64,000 bases of DNA from an uncultured bacterium (GTDB lineage Bacteria; Bacillota; Clostridia; Oscillospirales; CAG-272), in assembly GCA_945920215.1 (NCBI GenBank), contig CAMEJM010000006.1, positions 1-64,000 of the forward strand. The letters are read 5' to 3'. This document shows, piece by piece, positions 16,098 through 25,413 of the stretch. A model generated the notes under the pieces. That model saw nothing but the letters and a program-made list of their open reading frames with translations, was not told the origin of the DNA and ran no database searches. Position numbers and translations under genes: made by a program. Numbering within the stretch: the first letter of the stretch is position 1; each line of letters begins with the position of its first letter.

Positions 16098-18092
16098 TCA
16101 ATCGGTTATCGGAATGTGTGCGCCGTCCGTGCGCGCCGCCTCGGCTTTTGCATCTGCTTTCTCCCCGGCGGTGTCTCTGTAATGCTTGGCTTGCGTGGTA
16201 AACAGGCGGTAATAAGCGCCCTGCTGCGCCATCAGAGCCTCGTGGGTGCCGCTCTCCAGAAGCCTGCCGTCGCCGATGACGAGGATACGGGTGGCGTTCA
16301 CGGCTCCAGACAAACGGTGGGAAACCAGAATGGCAAGCTTATCCTGCGCGAGCGCGGAAAAACGGTCAAAAACCTCCTGCTCCGCCATCGCGTCGAGCGA
16401 AGCCGTCGGCTCATCGAGAATCAGAATATCCGAATCAGCGTAAAATGCGCGCGCAATCGAGAGCTTCTGCCACTGACCGACCGAAAGCTCGGTTCCGCCC
16501 TCTTCAAAATACCGCATCAGCGGAGTGGCGTACCCCTCCGGGAGTTTTTCGATGTAGTCGTCGGCGTTGCTCTGCGCCGCGGCTTCCCGTATACGTGCGG
16601 CGTCCGGCGGCGCCGCGGTATTGCCGAGCGCGATATTCTCCTCCACCGTCAGGGCATACTTGCCGAAATCCTGGAAAATCGCGCCGAACAGGCGGTACAG
16701 CTCTTTCGGATCGTATTCTTTCAGATCGTGTCCGTCAAGCAGAATCCGTCCCTCCGTCGGGTCATAGAGACGGGTCAGCAGCTTGATCAGCGTGGTTTTA
16801 CCGGCGCCGTTCAAACCGACCAATACCACCTTCTCCCCGGAGTGGAGTGTGAAGCTGACATCGTGCAGCACTTCCCTCTCGGTGCCGGGATAACGGAAGC
16901 TGATATGCTCTGCGGTCAGAGTATGGGACACATACCTTGCGGGAATCCGCGGTTGGGCGAGGGAGCAAACCACCGTCGGCTCTTCCCGCAGGAAGGTCAT
17001 GACGTTATCGATAAAGAGCGTGCCCTCGTAAATGGTGGCGGTGGAGGAAATCATGGTGGAAACATAGGAGCCGATGGAGGTCAAAGCACCGGCAAACAAG
17101 GAGTAATCCCCGATACCGAGCTGACCGCCCACCACACGGTAAGCAATATAGAAGAACAGCACCGCTTCCGCCACAAGGGAAACGAGCGCTGCCGCCACCT
17201 GCCACACGCCCTCGCGCACGATCAGGCGGCGCAACCCCGCGAAATAACGACGGAAAGTACCTTTATACTTATCGATAAAGGTATCCGACAAATCCATCAG
17301 GCGCACTTCCTTGGCGAGATCCTTATCGGTCACAACCGCGGAATAATAGTTCATCTGTCTGCGCTCCTTGGAGCGGCGGCGCATATAGAAGAAATGACGG
17401 TTGCGGAACACATAGTTCACAATTGCCGTGGGGGCGGCGAGCAGCAGTACAATGAGGGGAACCACCCACCCCACCCGGCACAGAATCACCACAAAGCTGA
17501 CCGCGCTGATTGCCGCGGAAAGGACGCTGAACACCGCCGAAAGGATCGACAGCGGGCGCATCCCCGCCTCGCGGTTGGCGTTTTCCAGCTTTTCGTAGAA
17601 TTCCGGGCGGTCAAAATCGGCAAGGTCCACCCGCCGCGCCTGATCCATGAGCTTCAGGCGGATATGATTGGCAACCAGCTCTCCCGCGAGAGAATTGACC
17701 ATGCTTTGCAGGCGGTTCAGGATCCTGTTCAGAAACATATAGGCGAATTGCAGGAGCAAGAACAGCGCAACCGTTGCGAGCGTGCCGCGCAACGACGCAA
17801 GCAGGCTTCCCTCCAGCGAAACGCCTCCCTGCATCAGCACATCATTGACGGCGTTCAGTACCTCCTTGCCGATGAGGGCGCCCGCGACCGGCAAAAGACC
17901 GGTGGCAACGCACATCAGCAGCATCAGCAACATCAGGGCGGGACTTGTCTCCCACACGAGACGGATAATGTAAAACAGGTGGCTGAAAAAGCCGCCGACA
18001 ACCTGCTTCAGATAGTGCGGAACGTCTTTTGCCGATTTCGGCTTTTCATACAGGCTCTCCTGCTGCCGCGGCGGCGGTCCCGGTATGCGCAT
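16098..18092 (-). CDS. ABC exporter half-transporter (fused membrane and ATPase domains)
   Basis: 664 residues. Membrane domain about residues 25-340 with six hydrophobic segments; ATPase domain about 385-620. Walker A GLNGAGKTT near 424, signature LSVGQ near 534, Walker B ILILDEPTASLD near 553 and a switch His in LVSHR. Start at 18092 chosen because AAGGAGGAG lies eight bases upstream; a GTG further up overlaps that site. The Walker A has Leu-Asn in place of the more usual Pro/Ser-Gly, common in this clostridial subgroup. Works as a homodimer or with a partner encoded elsewhere; substrate (peptide, lipid or drug) unknown. Confidence 0.88.
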   Translation of the reverse strand: MRIPGPPPRQQESLYEKPKSAKDVPHYLKQVVGGFFSHLFYIIRLVWETSPALMLLMLLMCVATGLLPVAGALIGKEVLNAVNDVLMQGGVSLEGSLLASLRGTLATVALFLLLQFAYMFLNRILNRLQSMVNSLAGELVANHIRLKLMDQARRVDLADFDRPEFYEKLENANREAGMRPLSILSAVFSVLSAAISAVSFVVILCRVGWVVPLIVLLLAAPTAIVNYVFRNRHFFYMRRRSKERRQMNYYSAVVTDKDLAKEVRLMDLSDTFIDKYKGTFRRYFAGLRRLIVREGVWQVAAALVSLVAEAVLFFYIAYRVVGGQLGIGDYSLFAGALTSIGSYVSTMISSTATIYEGTLFIDNVMTFLREEPTVVCSLAQPRIPARYVSHTLTAEHISFRYPGTEREVLHDVSFTLHSGEKVVLVGLNGAGKTTLIKLLTRLYDPTEGRILLDGHDLKEYDPKELYRLFGAIFQDFGKYALTVEENIALGNTAAPPDAARIREAAAQSNADDYIEKLPEGYATPLMRYFEEGGTELSVGQWQKLSIARAFYADSDILILDEPTASLDAMAEQEVFDRFSALAQDKLAILVSHRLSGAVNATRILVIGDGRLLESGTHEALMAQQGAYYRLFTTQAKHYRDTAGEKADAKAEAARTDGAHIPITD

Positions 18093-18119
18093 TGTTTTTC
18101 TCCTCCTTATCACTGTTCC

Positions 18120-18611
18120 TTACAGTTCTCCGTGTGAGAACAGAATGTTCTTTTCGTCTGCTTGCAAAAGCCCGTATGAGGGATTGCCCCCGCGCGGGGA
18201 GCCGAGACTGCCCGGATTGAACAGATACAGGGGCTTCGGCTCTCCGATATACGCCTCGTATCTCTCGTGGGTATGCCCGAACAGGACAATGTTGCAGTCT
18301 GCGCGCCGCGCGGCTCCGATCAGAGCACCGCACCCGCTCTTGGCGCCGTACAAGTGCCCGTGCGTGAGAAACAATCGGTGCCCGCCGAGCGCGACGATCT
18401 GCTCGGTCGGAATATGCTCCCACAGCGCGGGGAAACCGTCGCAGTTTCCGCGCACCTCCCAAAGAGGCATGGGCAGCTCTCCTCTGCACGCGTCGATATC
18501 TCCGAGTCCGTCTCCCAAAAACACGGCGCAGTCCGCGTCGCGATGCAGGCGAAGCAAGGCGCGCACACGCGCCGCCCGCCCGTGGGTATCCGAAAAAATG
18601 AGTACTTTCAT
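18120..18611 (-). CDS. YfcE/MJ0936-type metallophosphoesterase
   Basis: 163 residues, cytoplasmic. Dimetal-site residues are all visible: Asp8 and His10 (SDTHG), Asp34 (GDGLGD), Asn56 (GNCD), His84 in THGH and His113/His115 (GHTHE). Length matches the small YfcE class of phosphodiesterases. Start at 18611 (ATGAAAG) fits the conserved first strand; the upstream reading adds 24 residues not part of the fold. The stop lies 28 bases before the ABC exporter start, so the two are probably cotranscribed. Natural substrate unknown. Confidence 0.85.
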   Translation of the reverse strand: MKVLIFSDTHGRAARVRALLRLHRDADCAVFLGDGLGDIDACRGELPMPLWEVRGNCDGFPALWEHIPTEQIVALGGHRLFLTHGHLYGAKSGCGALIGAARRADCNIVLFGHTHERYEAYIGEPKPLYLFNPGSLGSPRGGNPSYGLLQADEKNILFSHGEL

Positions 18612-18641
18612 ACGTTCCCCGCACATTTCGGTTTTTTCTTT

Positions 18642-18649
18642 CATATATT
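18642..18649 (+). promoter_or_regulatory. Possible sporulation-type -10 element of the small-protein trio
   Basis: CATATATT lies about 33 bases before the first start codon. The same octamer sits in front of cotJA (43062-43069, minus strand), and both have GCAC 17-18 bases further upstream. This resembles a mother-cell sigma factor -10 (CATA-type), but the -35 match is poor. Confidence 0.3.
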
Positions 18650-18681
18650 GGAAAGCAGACAATGAAAAAGGAGAAATCGCC

Positions 18682-18906
18682 ATGAAAATCGATCCTCAGC
18701 TCATTCAAACCCTGCTCAAACTACCTGACGAACAGCTTTGGGCGACTGTACGCGCAGTGGCAGCCACCAAGAAAATCAACCTCTCCGAAACGCCGCCTCC
18801 CAAACAGACCATGGCTGCCCTGCGCGCGGCGTTTTCCGAAGCGGATAAATACGATTATGCAAGTGCGGTCAAAATCCTTTCCGATTACCGCACGAAAGGC
18901 AAATGA
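18682..18906 (+). CDS. Small hypothetical protein (trio, first gene)
   Basis: 74 residues, no signal peptide or membrane segment, mostly helical (LIQTLLKLPDEQLWATVRAV near the N-terminus, EADKYDYASAVKILSDYR at the C-terminus) with a proline-rich middle. Start at 18682 follows AAAAGGAG. Its stop overlaps the next start in ATGA, so the two are translationally coupled. I do not recognise the family. Confidence 0.75.
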   Translation: MKIDPQLIQTLLKLPDEQLWATVRAVAATKKINLSETPPPKQTMAALRAAFSEADKYDYASAVKILSDYRTKGK

Positions 18907-19340
18907 TGCCCGGTGAAGCGCCCGATCTGGGCGCAATGTTTGAAAAAATATCTCAGAATCCTCAGGCAAGCGCCATGCTGGCAAATCTGCTCGGCGGTAG
19001 GGGGGGAAGCCCCGCCGCCCGGCAGGGGGAAAGCGCCTCTCCGACGACCGACGACGCCGTGCGTGGCGACGGGACGGTTCCCGCAGGGGGAGCTGCGGAC
19101 AGCGCGGAAGCCAGCCGTCCCGGCGAGGGAGAAGCCGTCAGCGCAGGCGCCTTTTCTCTGCCGCCCCCTCCGCCCGCGCACGGGCAGGGACACGGGCACG
19201 GAAAAGCGCGGCGGGAAATGCTGCTGGCACTGCGGCCGTATCTGGGAGAGCGCCGCTGTGCGTCCGTGGACCGCATGATCCGCGCGTTGGAGCTGTATGA
19301 TATTCTGGAAGAAACGCATTTACTGAAAGGGGGACACTGA
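18903..19340 (+). CDS. Hypothetical protein with disordered Pro/Gly-rich centre (trio, second gene)
   Basis: 145 residues. Short helical N-terminus (APDLGAMFEKISQNPQASAM, LANLLGG), a low-complexity Gly/Ala/Pro/Ser-rich middle (about 32-98, including PPPPP and HGQGHGHG), and a helical C-terminus (REMLLALRPYLGERR, RMIRALELYDILEE). Start overlaps the previous stop (ATGA) and its stop overlaps the next start (TGATG). The layout recalls clostridial spore-associated small proteins found near sporulation genes, but no function can be assigned. Confidence 0.7.
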   Translation: MMPGEAPDLGAMFEKISQNPQASAMLANLLGGRGGSPAARQGESASPTTDDAVRGDGTVPAGGAADSAEASRPGEGEAVSAGAFSLPPPPPAHGQGHGHGKARREMLLALRPYLGERRCASVDRMIRALELYDILEETHLLKGGH

Positions 19341-19726
19341 TGTACAGCCGTCCGTTTTCATCCTCAATCAGCCCGCAGGACATCCCGGAGGGATACGGGG
19401 GCAACGCATTCGGAGAGGAGCCTGCACCGTCGAGCGCCCCCGCCGAAGCGGAGGAAGCACCCAAAGAAGAAGAGGTCCGGGAAGTGGGGGCGCGCGCAAG
19501 CAGTTCCCCCCTCTCGTCTCTGTTTTCCGGCGTGCTGCCTCTGTTCGGCAGGCACGGAAAAGGGAGAGATTGCCGCGACAAGTTTGTTTTTCATGATTTC
19601 TTCAACGGAGATTTCCTCCTGCTGGTTATTGCCGTGCTGCTCCTGACAGGCGACCGTGACGACAGGTGCGAGGAAAATGATGAAAATCTTTGGCTGCTGC
19701 TGGTTCTGCTGTATTTCATGAAATAA
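19340..19726 (+). CDS. Small protein with two hydrophobic C-terminal stretches (trio, third gene)
   Basis: 128 residues. Acidic, Ala/Pro/Glu-rich N-terminal half, then SLFSGVLPLFGR. The C-terminus reads FHDFFNGDFLLLVIAVLLL, an acidic hairpin (GDRDDRCEENDEN) and LWLLLVLLYFM. This HD-loop-plus-two-short-Leu-rich-helices pattern looks like a small membrane-associated clostridial protein often seen in spore formers (recall, not checked). Followed by a terminator at 19833-19869. Confidence 0.65.
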   Translation: MYSRPFSSSISPQDIPEGYGGNAFGEEPAPSSAPAEAEEAPKEEEVREVGARASSSPLSSLFSGVLPLFGRHGKGRDCRDKFVFHDFFNGDFLLLVIAVLLLTGDRDDRCEENDENLWLLLVLLYFMK

Positions 19727-19832
19727 GCGCCGCAGCGCCGCGGGTATATCGGAACCCCCTGTGTTACAATACATACCGTCCGAGCGCTCCGCACAGGCGG
19801 GGCAAGCGCGCCCGCGTTGGGTCTTTTCCACG

Positions 19833-19869
19833 GGGCGTTGCCTGTCTGACAGGCAACGCCCTGCTTTTT
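19833..19869 (+). terminator. Terminator of the small-protein trio
   Basis: Twelve-base GC-rich perfect stem GGGCGTTGCCTG/CAGGCAACGCCC with a TCTGA loop followed by TGCTTTTTAT. The minus strand lacks a T-run here, so it serves the plus-strand trio rather than polC. Confidence 0.85.
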
Positions 19870-19882
19870 ATATGTATTTCAC

Positions 19883-22800
19883 TCAGAAGAAGGAAAACTG
19901 ATTTGTCTCGCTGAGTCCGTCCAGCGCATGCGCGCTCCGCAGCACCTCGATGACGGATTTGGAAAGTCCGGCTTTGACGCGCAGGTCATCCACCGACAGG
20001 ATCTCACCCTTGTCTCTGGCTTCGACGATACGCTGCGCCGCGGTTTCGCCCAGACCGCCGAGGGAAGTAAACGGCATACGGATCTTGCCGTTTTCGGGTA
20101 AGAAGTATTTGTAATCCGAGTGTTGCAGGCTCGGCGGCAGATACTGCACGCCGCGCGCCAGCGATTCCTCGACCATTTGCATGGTGGTAATCAGTTCCTT
20201 GTCCTTCTGCGTCGTCGCCTCCGGAGGCTTTTTGGAGGTTTCGTCAATCACGCGGCGAACGTTGCGCCGCCCGCCCATGACGATCTCTGCGTCAAATCCG
20301 CCGGGCGCCACGGAGAAGAACGCGGCGTAAAACTCCATCGGATAGTGGATTTTATACCACCCCAAGCGGATTGCCGACATGACGTACGCCGCGGCGTGCG
20401 CCTTCGGGAACATATATTTGATTTTCTTGCAGGAGGCGATGTACCAGTCCGGCACGCCGTGCGAGCGCATCAACTCCTCCCATTCGGGGGTCAGACCTCT
20501 TCCCTTTCGCACGGATTCCATGATCTTGAACGCGTCGCTGTTCGGCAGACCGTATCGGATCAGGTCCAGCATGATACCGTCGCGGGTACCGATGACCTTG
20601 GAAATGTCGCAGATACCGTCGCGGATCAGATCCTGCGCGTTGCCGAGCCACACGTCGGTGCCGTGGGTCAAGCCGGAAATCTGAAGCAGATCCGCAAAGT
20701 TTCTCGGCTTTGCGTCCAACAGCACGCTCTGAATGAAGTGGGTGCCCATTTCGGGCAGCCCGTATGTCCCGAGCTGACAGCCGCCGATATCCTCCGGGGT
20801 AATGCCCAAAGGCGCGGTGGATTCAAAGAGCTGATACACCTTGGGGTCGTTCATCTTGACGTCCATGACGGAGGTGCCGGTATAGCGCTCCAGCATCTTG
20901 TACTTGGTCGGAATATCGTGCCCCAGCTCATCCAGCTTCAGAATGGTATCATGCAGATACGAAAACTGGAAGTGCGTGGTGATAATAGAGGAATTGGGGT
21001 CGTCCGCGGGGTGCTGTACCGGCGTGAAATCATGTACGTCTTTATCCTTGGGGATGACGATGATACCGCCGGGGTGCTGCCCGGTGGTACGCTTGACTCC
21101 CGCGGTACGGCTGACCAACTGATCCACCTCCGCGCGGGGGAGCGAAATTCCCTTTTCTTCAAGGTACTTGACCACATAGCCGTAGGCGGTCTTGTCCGCC
21201 AGCGTGCTGATGGTGCCGGCGCGGTACACATTTCCCTCTCCGAACAGCTCCTCGGTGTACTTGTGCACACGTCCCTGCACGTCGCCCGAGAAGTTCAGGT
21301 CAATATCCGGGGACTTGTCTCCCTTGAAGCCCAAAAAGGTTTCAAAAGGAATATCGTGCCCGTCGGAAAGGTAGGGGGTGCCGCACTTGGGGCACACGGC
21401 GTCCGGCAGGTCAAAGCCCGAACCGACGGAACCGTCGGTGAAGAACTCGGAATACTTGCACTTCGGGCAGCGGTAGTGAGGCGGGAGAGGATTGACCTCC
21501 GAGATACCGGACATACTCGCCACAAAGGAAGACCCCACGGAGCCGCGGGAGCCGACGAGATACCCCTGCGATTCGCTGAACGCCACAAGGCGCACGGCAA
21601 TCATGTACAGCACCGCGAAGCCGTGCTGTATAATGGCGTCCAGCTCACGGCTCAGGCGTTTTTCCACGATCTCCGGGAGTTTGACCCCCGTACCGTCGTC
21701 ATAGCCGTACCAGTCTTTCGCGCGCTTCCAGCAGGAAGAGACAAGTTCCTCCTCCGCGCCCTCCATCTTCGGCTCAAAACGCCCCTCGGGAATCGGGCGG
21801 AACTCCTCGCACATATCGGCGATTTTGTTCGGGTTTTCAATGACCACGCGGCGGGCGGTTTCTTCTCCGAGGTAGGAAAATTCCTCCAGCATCTCCTCGG
21901 TAGTGCGCAGATAAATACCGGTGTCCCGGTCGCCGTCGCTGAATTTCATCCCTTTCAGAATGATTTTGCGGTACAGCTCGTCCTCCCGGTTCATGAAATG
22001 CGCGTCGCAGGTGGCGACCACGGGCTTGCCGAGTTTCTCTCCGAGGGCGACGATACGGCGGTTGAGTTCCCTCAGCGCTTCCTCATCCGGCACTTTCCCC
22101 TCCGTGACAAGGAAACGGTTATTGCAAAGAGGCTGTATTTCGAGATAATCATAGAAAGAGGCAATCTCTTCAATCGCCGCGTCCGACTGGTTTTCAAGCA
22201 GCGCCTGATACAACTCCCCCGCCTCGCAGGCGGAGCCGATGAGCAGCCCCTCGCGGTGCTGCTCCAGCACGCTGCGCGGGATGCGGGGGTTCCGGCGGTA
22301 ATAGTCCAGGTAACTCTTTGAAATCAGCTGATACAGGTTTTTGAGCCCCGTCAGATTGCGGGCGAAGATAATCATGTGGTAGGTGCGCAGCTTCAGCGGG
22401 TCGCTCTTTTCGCTCATCGCCTCGGTCATACCCGCGAAGTCCTTGATCCCCTCATCGCGCAGCCGCTTCAGCATACAGAAGAAAATCATGGCAAGCATAC
22501 GCGCGTCGTCGCACGCCCGGTGATGGTGGAAATCTCCGAGCCCGTAATGCTCGGCAAGGACGTCCAGTTTATGCTTTTGCAGCTCGGGGTTGACGTAGCG
22601 GGAAAGCGCCACCGTATCCAGGTAAGCGTTCTCAAACGGCATACCGCACTTCAGCGCCGCCGCACGGATAAAGCCGCAGTCGAAATTGGCGTTGTGCGCA
22701 ATCAGAAGCCTGTTTCCGGCAAAGGCGAAGAATTTTTCCAGCGCCTCCCTGATTTTCGGCGCCCCCTTGACCATCTCGTTTGTAATGGAGGTCAGGCGCG

Positions 22801-24313
22801 TGATCTCCTCCGGAATCGGCTGTTCCGGGTCGACAAAGGTATCGAATTCTTCGACCACCTCGCCCGCGCGGATTTTCACGGCGCCGATCTCGGTGATGGC
22901 GCAGGAGCGCACGTCAAGACCGGTGGTTTCGATATCGAATACAATCATTTCATCATCGAAGCCGCTTTTGCACGCGCCGTACATGGCGCGCGCTTTATCG
23001 TTGACGAAGTACGCCTCCATGCCCCACAGAATCTTGAGGTCCGCTTTCTGCTTCTCCTTGGCGATCATCATTTCCGGGAAGTTCTGAACGTTGCCGTGGT
23101 CGGTGACCGCAATGGATTTCCACCCCCAGCGCACGGCGGTGGCAACAAGGTCTGCGGGTTCGATATAGGCGTCCATCTGCGACATGGTGGTATGCAGGTG
23201 CAGTTCGGTGCGCTTCTCCTCCGCGCAGTCCATGCGCATGACGCGCTTGATGCTCATGATGCTCTTGGGGGAAGCGATCAGCTCCCCGTCGTACTTGTCA
23301 CGGTAAACACGGCACGCAACGGCGATGGACTTCCCCGCTTTGATATCCCCGAGATAGGGGAAGGCGTCCGGGGCTTCGGTGCGCTTGATATAGATGGAAT
23401 AAACCCCGTCGGTGATACCCACGGTCACGGTCAGCTTGTCCTTATTGCGGCTCTCCTTGGTGGTGACGGAGAACACCTCGCCGAACAGGACGGCGTCCTG
23501 CACGGGTCCGTTCAATTGCCCCATCGGCGTGGGGGCGGACAGGTCGAAGGCACTACCCGTGATCACCGCGGCGCCCTCTGTGGAAAACTCCATATGACCG
23601 ATTTTGAAGCTGTTCTCTCCGGTCTTTTCCCATGCGGGCGCCCCCGGAAAGAGGCAGTCGGCGTGCTTGCGGGGCAGCGCCGGAGTTTTCGGCTCCGCCT
23701 CGGCGGGCATTCTGCTTTCCATGGTATGCTTTTCGGCTTCCGCGGCTTGCTTCTCATAGCCACGGAGCAACTCGTCTATGTCATCCTGCTGTTCCCGGGC
23801 ATACGCCTGCGCGTCCGCTTCCGAGACAACGATTTCAAATTTCCGCTGCATACCGAAGCGGCTTTCCAGTATGGCGGAAAGCAGCCGCTCCGCGTTCGAC
23901 CGCCTGACAAAATCCACGCCCGCTTCCGCAAACGGCAGGGAGACGCGGATGCTCTCCCCCGTGTCCTCGTACTGGGCATTACGGAAAAAGCCGCGGGTCA
24001 TGGCGCCGCTGCGGGTCGCCTCCTCCGCGATTTCGTCTATGTATGAAAGCTGAAAGCACTCCGCGGGATAACGCGGGAAAATGCGGAAAGAGGCAAGCTG
24101 ATACAGCGCACGGCAACCGTCCTCAATCCCGTACAGCGTTTCCGCCGGAACGTGTCCCGGAAATTCCGCCGTTACCTCCACCACCGTATCTCCCGTTTGG
24201 TTCTTCAGCACGCGGCGGCTGACGGAGACGGCTTTCGCCATGATCTCCGCCTGCTGCCCGGTCATTTCAAACCGGGGGAAAAGGCTGCGGAATGTGTTTG
24301 CTTGCTCGCTCAT
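19883..24313 (-). CDS. polC: DNA polymerase III alpha subunit, PolC type
   Basis: 1,476 residues, the Gram-positive replicative polymerase with built-in proofreading. In order: N-terminal domain, OB fold (about 235-350), PHP domain start (ELHLHTTMSQMDAYI, about 368), DEDD exonuclease inserted in the PHP domain (FDIETTGLD near 456, HNANFDCGF), PHP remainder (TCDAHFMN), polymerase catalytic region with PDIDLNFSGD near 1001, a CxxC pair zinc site (CPKCKY and CPKCGTPY, about 948-978) and a C-terminal helix-hairpin-helix region. Full length. Start overlaps the ispG stop by four bases, so it ends the long envelope/replication operon. Confidence 0.97.
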   Translation of the reverse strand: MSEQANTFRSLFPRFEMTGQQAEIMAKAVSVSRRVLKNQTGDTVVEVTAEFPGHVPAETLYGIEDGCRALYQLASFRIFPRYPAECFQLSYIDEIAEEATRSGAMTRGFFRNAQYEDTGESIRVSLPFAEAGVDFVRRSNAERLLSAILESRFGMQRKFEIVVSEADAQAYAREQQDDIDELLRGYEKQAAEAEKHTMESRMPAEAEPKTPALPRKHADCLFPGAPAWEKTGENSFKIGHMEFSTEGAAVITGSAFDLSAPTPMGQLNGPVQDAVLFGEVFSVTTKESRNKDKLTVTVGITDGVYSIYIKRTEAPDAFPYLGDIKAGKSIAVACRVYRDKYDGELIASPKSIMSIKRVMRMDCAEEKRTELHLHTTMSQMDAYIEPADLVATAVRWGWKSIAVTDHGNVQNFPEMMIAKEKQKADLKILWGMEAYFVNDKARAMYGACKSGFDDEMIVFDIETTGLDVRSCAITEIGAVKIRAGEVVEEFDTFVDPEQPIPEEITRLTSITNEMVKGAPKIREALEKFFAFAGNRLLIAHNANFDCGFIRAAALKCGMPFENAYLDTVALSRYVNPELQKHKLDVLAEHYGLGDFHHHRACDDARMLAMIFFCMLKRLRDEGIKDFAGMTEAMSEKSDPLKLRTYHMIIFARNLTGLKNLYQLISKSYLDYYRRNPRIPRSVLEQHREGLLIGSACEAGELYQALLENQSDAAIEEIASFYDYLEIQPLCNNRFLVTEGKVPDEEALRELNRRIVALGEKLGKPVVATCDAHFMNREDELYRKIILKGMKFSDGDRDTGIYLRTTEEMLEEFSYLGEETARRVVIENPNKIADMCEEFRPIPEGRFEPKMEGAEEELVSSCWKRAKDWYGYDDGTGVKLPEIVEKRLSRELDAIIQHGFAVLYMIAVRLVAFSESQGYLVGSRGSVGSSFVASMSGISEVNPLPPHYRCPKCKYSEFFTDGSVGSGFDLPDAVCPKCGTPYLSDGHDIPFETFLGFKGDKSPDIDLNFSGDVQGRVHKYTEELFGEGNVYRAGTISTLADKTAYGYVVKYLEEKGISLPRAEVDQLVSRTAGVKRTTGQHPGGIIVIPKDKDVHDFTPVQHPADDPNSSIITTHFQFSYLHDTILKLDELGHDIPTKYKMLERYTGTSVMDVKMNDPKVYQLFESTAPLGITPEDIGGCQLGTYGLPEMGTHFIQSVLLDAKPRNFADLLQISGLTHGTDVWLGNAQDLIRDGICDISKVIGTRDGIMLDLIRYGLPNSDAFKIMESVRKGRGLTPEWEELMRSHGVPDWYIASCKKIKYMFPKAHAAAYVMSAIRLGWYKIHYPMEFYAAFFSVAPGGFDAEIVMGGRRNVRRVIDETSKKPPEATTQKDKELITTMQMVEESLARGVQYLPPSLQHSDYKYFLPENGKIRMPFTSLGGLGETAAQRIVEARDKGEILSVDDLRVKAGLSKSVIEVLRSAHALDGLSETNQFSFF

Positions 24314-25398
24314 TGCTTCATCCTTTTTATTTCTTCGATCAGAACGTCCACGATCTTCTCCTGCGGGTACTTGCCCACGATTTCGCCGCGGCGGAACAGC
24401 AGCGCTTCCCCGTCTCCGCCCGCGATCCCGATGTCCGCGTCCCGCGCTTCGCCCGGACCGTTAACGGCGCAGCCCATAAACGCGACCTTGAGAGGCAATC
24501 CGCGCAGTCCCTCCTCGTCAAGCCGTTTTTCAAGCACGGCGAGCAGGGGAATCAGATCCACTTTGGTTCTGCCGCAGGTGGGGCAGGAAACCAGGTTCAG
24601 GTGCCGGGTGGGATTCATATCCAGCGCCGAGAGAATGTCGCGCGCGGCGCGCACCTCGCACACCGGATCGGCGGTCAGGGACACGCGAATGGTATCTCCG
24701 ATCCCCTCGGAGAGCAGCGCGCCGATTCCGACGGCGCTTTTCACCGTCCCCATGTTCACGCCGCCCGCCTCGGTTACGCCGAGGTGGAGAGGATACTCTG
24801 TTTTTTCGGCAAGAATGCGGTTTGCCGCAATCATTTCCCTGACGCCGGAGGACTTGACCGACAGGACGATGTCGTGAAAATCGCATTCCTCCAGCAATGC
24901 CGCGTGGTACAGGGCGCTTTCCGCAAGCGCCTCGGCGCAGGGGGCGCCGTACTTGGCAAGAATCTGCTTTTCAAGGGAGCCACTGTTGACGCCGATACGA
25001 ATCGGAATCTTCTTTTCGCGGCAGGCGCGCGCCACCTCCGCAACGCGCTCTTTGGCGCCGATATTACCCGGATTGATACGGATTTTATCCGCCCCGCACG
25101 CCACGGACTCAAGCGCGATACGCCAGTCAAAATGGATGTCCGCCACCAGAGGAACCGTCACCCCCGCTTCCTTAAGGGCGGCAAAGGTTTTTGCCGCCGC
25201 GCGGTCGGGCACTGCCAGCCGCACGATGTCGCACCCCGCCGCTTCCAATGCCCTCACTTGAGCAAGCGTAGCGGTCACGTCATGCGTATCGGTATTGGTC
25301 ATCGACTGTACCGTGACGGGAGCGCCGCCGCCGACGGAAAGTGCGCCGACGCGCACTTGCCGGGAATGTCTGACAGGTTCCTGTTCCTTGTTTTTCAT
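24310..25398 (-). CDS. ispG: 4-hydroxy-3-methylbut-2-enyl diphosphate synthase (IspG/GcpE)
   Basis: 362 residues. Penultimate step of the MEP isoprenoid pathway, converting MEcPP to HMBPP with a [4Fe-4S] cluster. N-terminal TIM barrel (VTVQSMTNTDTHDV, AGCDIVRLAVPD, DIHFDWR, RINPGNIG). C-terminal cluster ligands in SCPTCGR and GCAVNGPGEA, with the expected Glu. Short bacterial form without the plant insert. Start at 25398 preferred over a GTG four codons earlier because GGAGG sits just before it. Lies 15 bases after rseP. Confidence 0.96.
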   Translation of the reverse strand: MKNKEQEPVRHSRQVRVGALSVGGGAPVTVQSMTNTDTHDVTATLAQVRALEAAGCDIVRLAVPDRAAAKTFAALKEAGVTVPLVADIHFDWRIALESVACGADKIRINPGNIGAKERVAEVARACREKKIPIRIGVNSGSLEKQILAKYGAPCAEALAESALYHAALLEECDFHDIVLSVKSSGVREMIAANRILAEKTEYPLHLGVTEAGGVNMGTVKSAVGIGALLSEGIGDTIRVSLTADPVCEVRAARDILSALDMNPTRHLNLVSCPTCGRTKVDLIPLLAVLEKRLDEEGLRGLPLKVAFMGCAVNGPGEARDADIGIAGGDGEALLFRRGEIVGKYPQEKIVDVLIEEIKRMKQ

Positions 25399-25413
25399 GG
25401 CTTCCTCCACGGG

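Noticed and set aside
20120..24046. Two long plus-strand frames opposite polC (733 and 556 codons)
   Set aside because: Both are shadows of the conserved polC gene; the translations show no domain and are rich in Arg, His and Gly.
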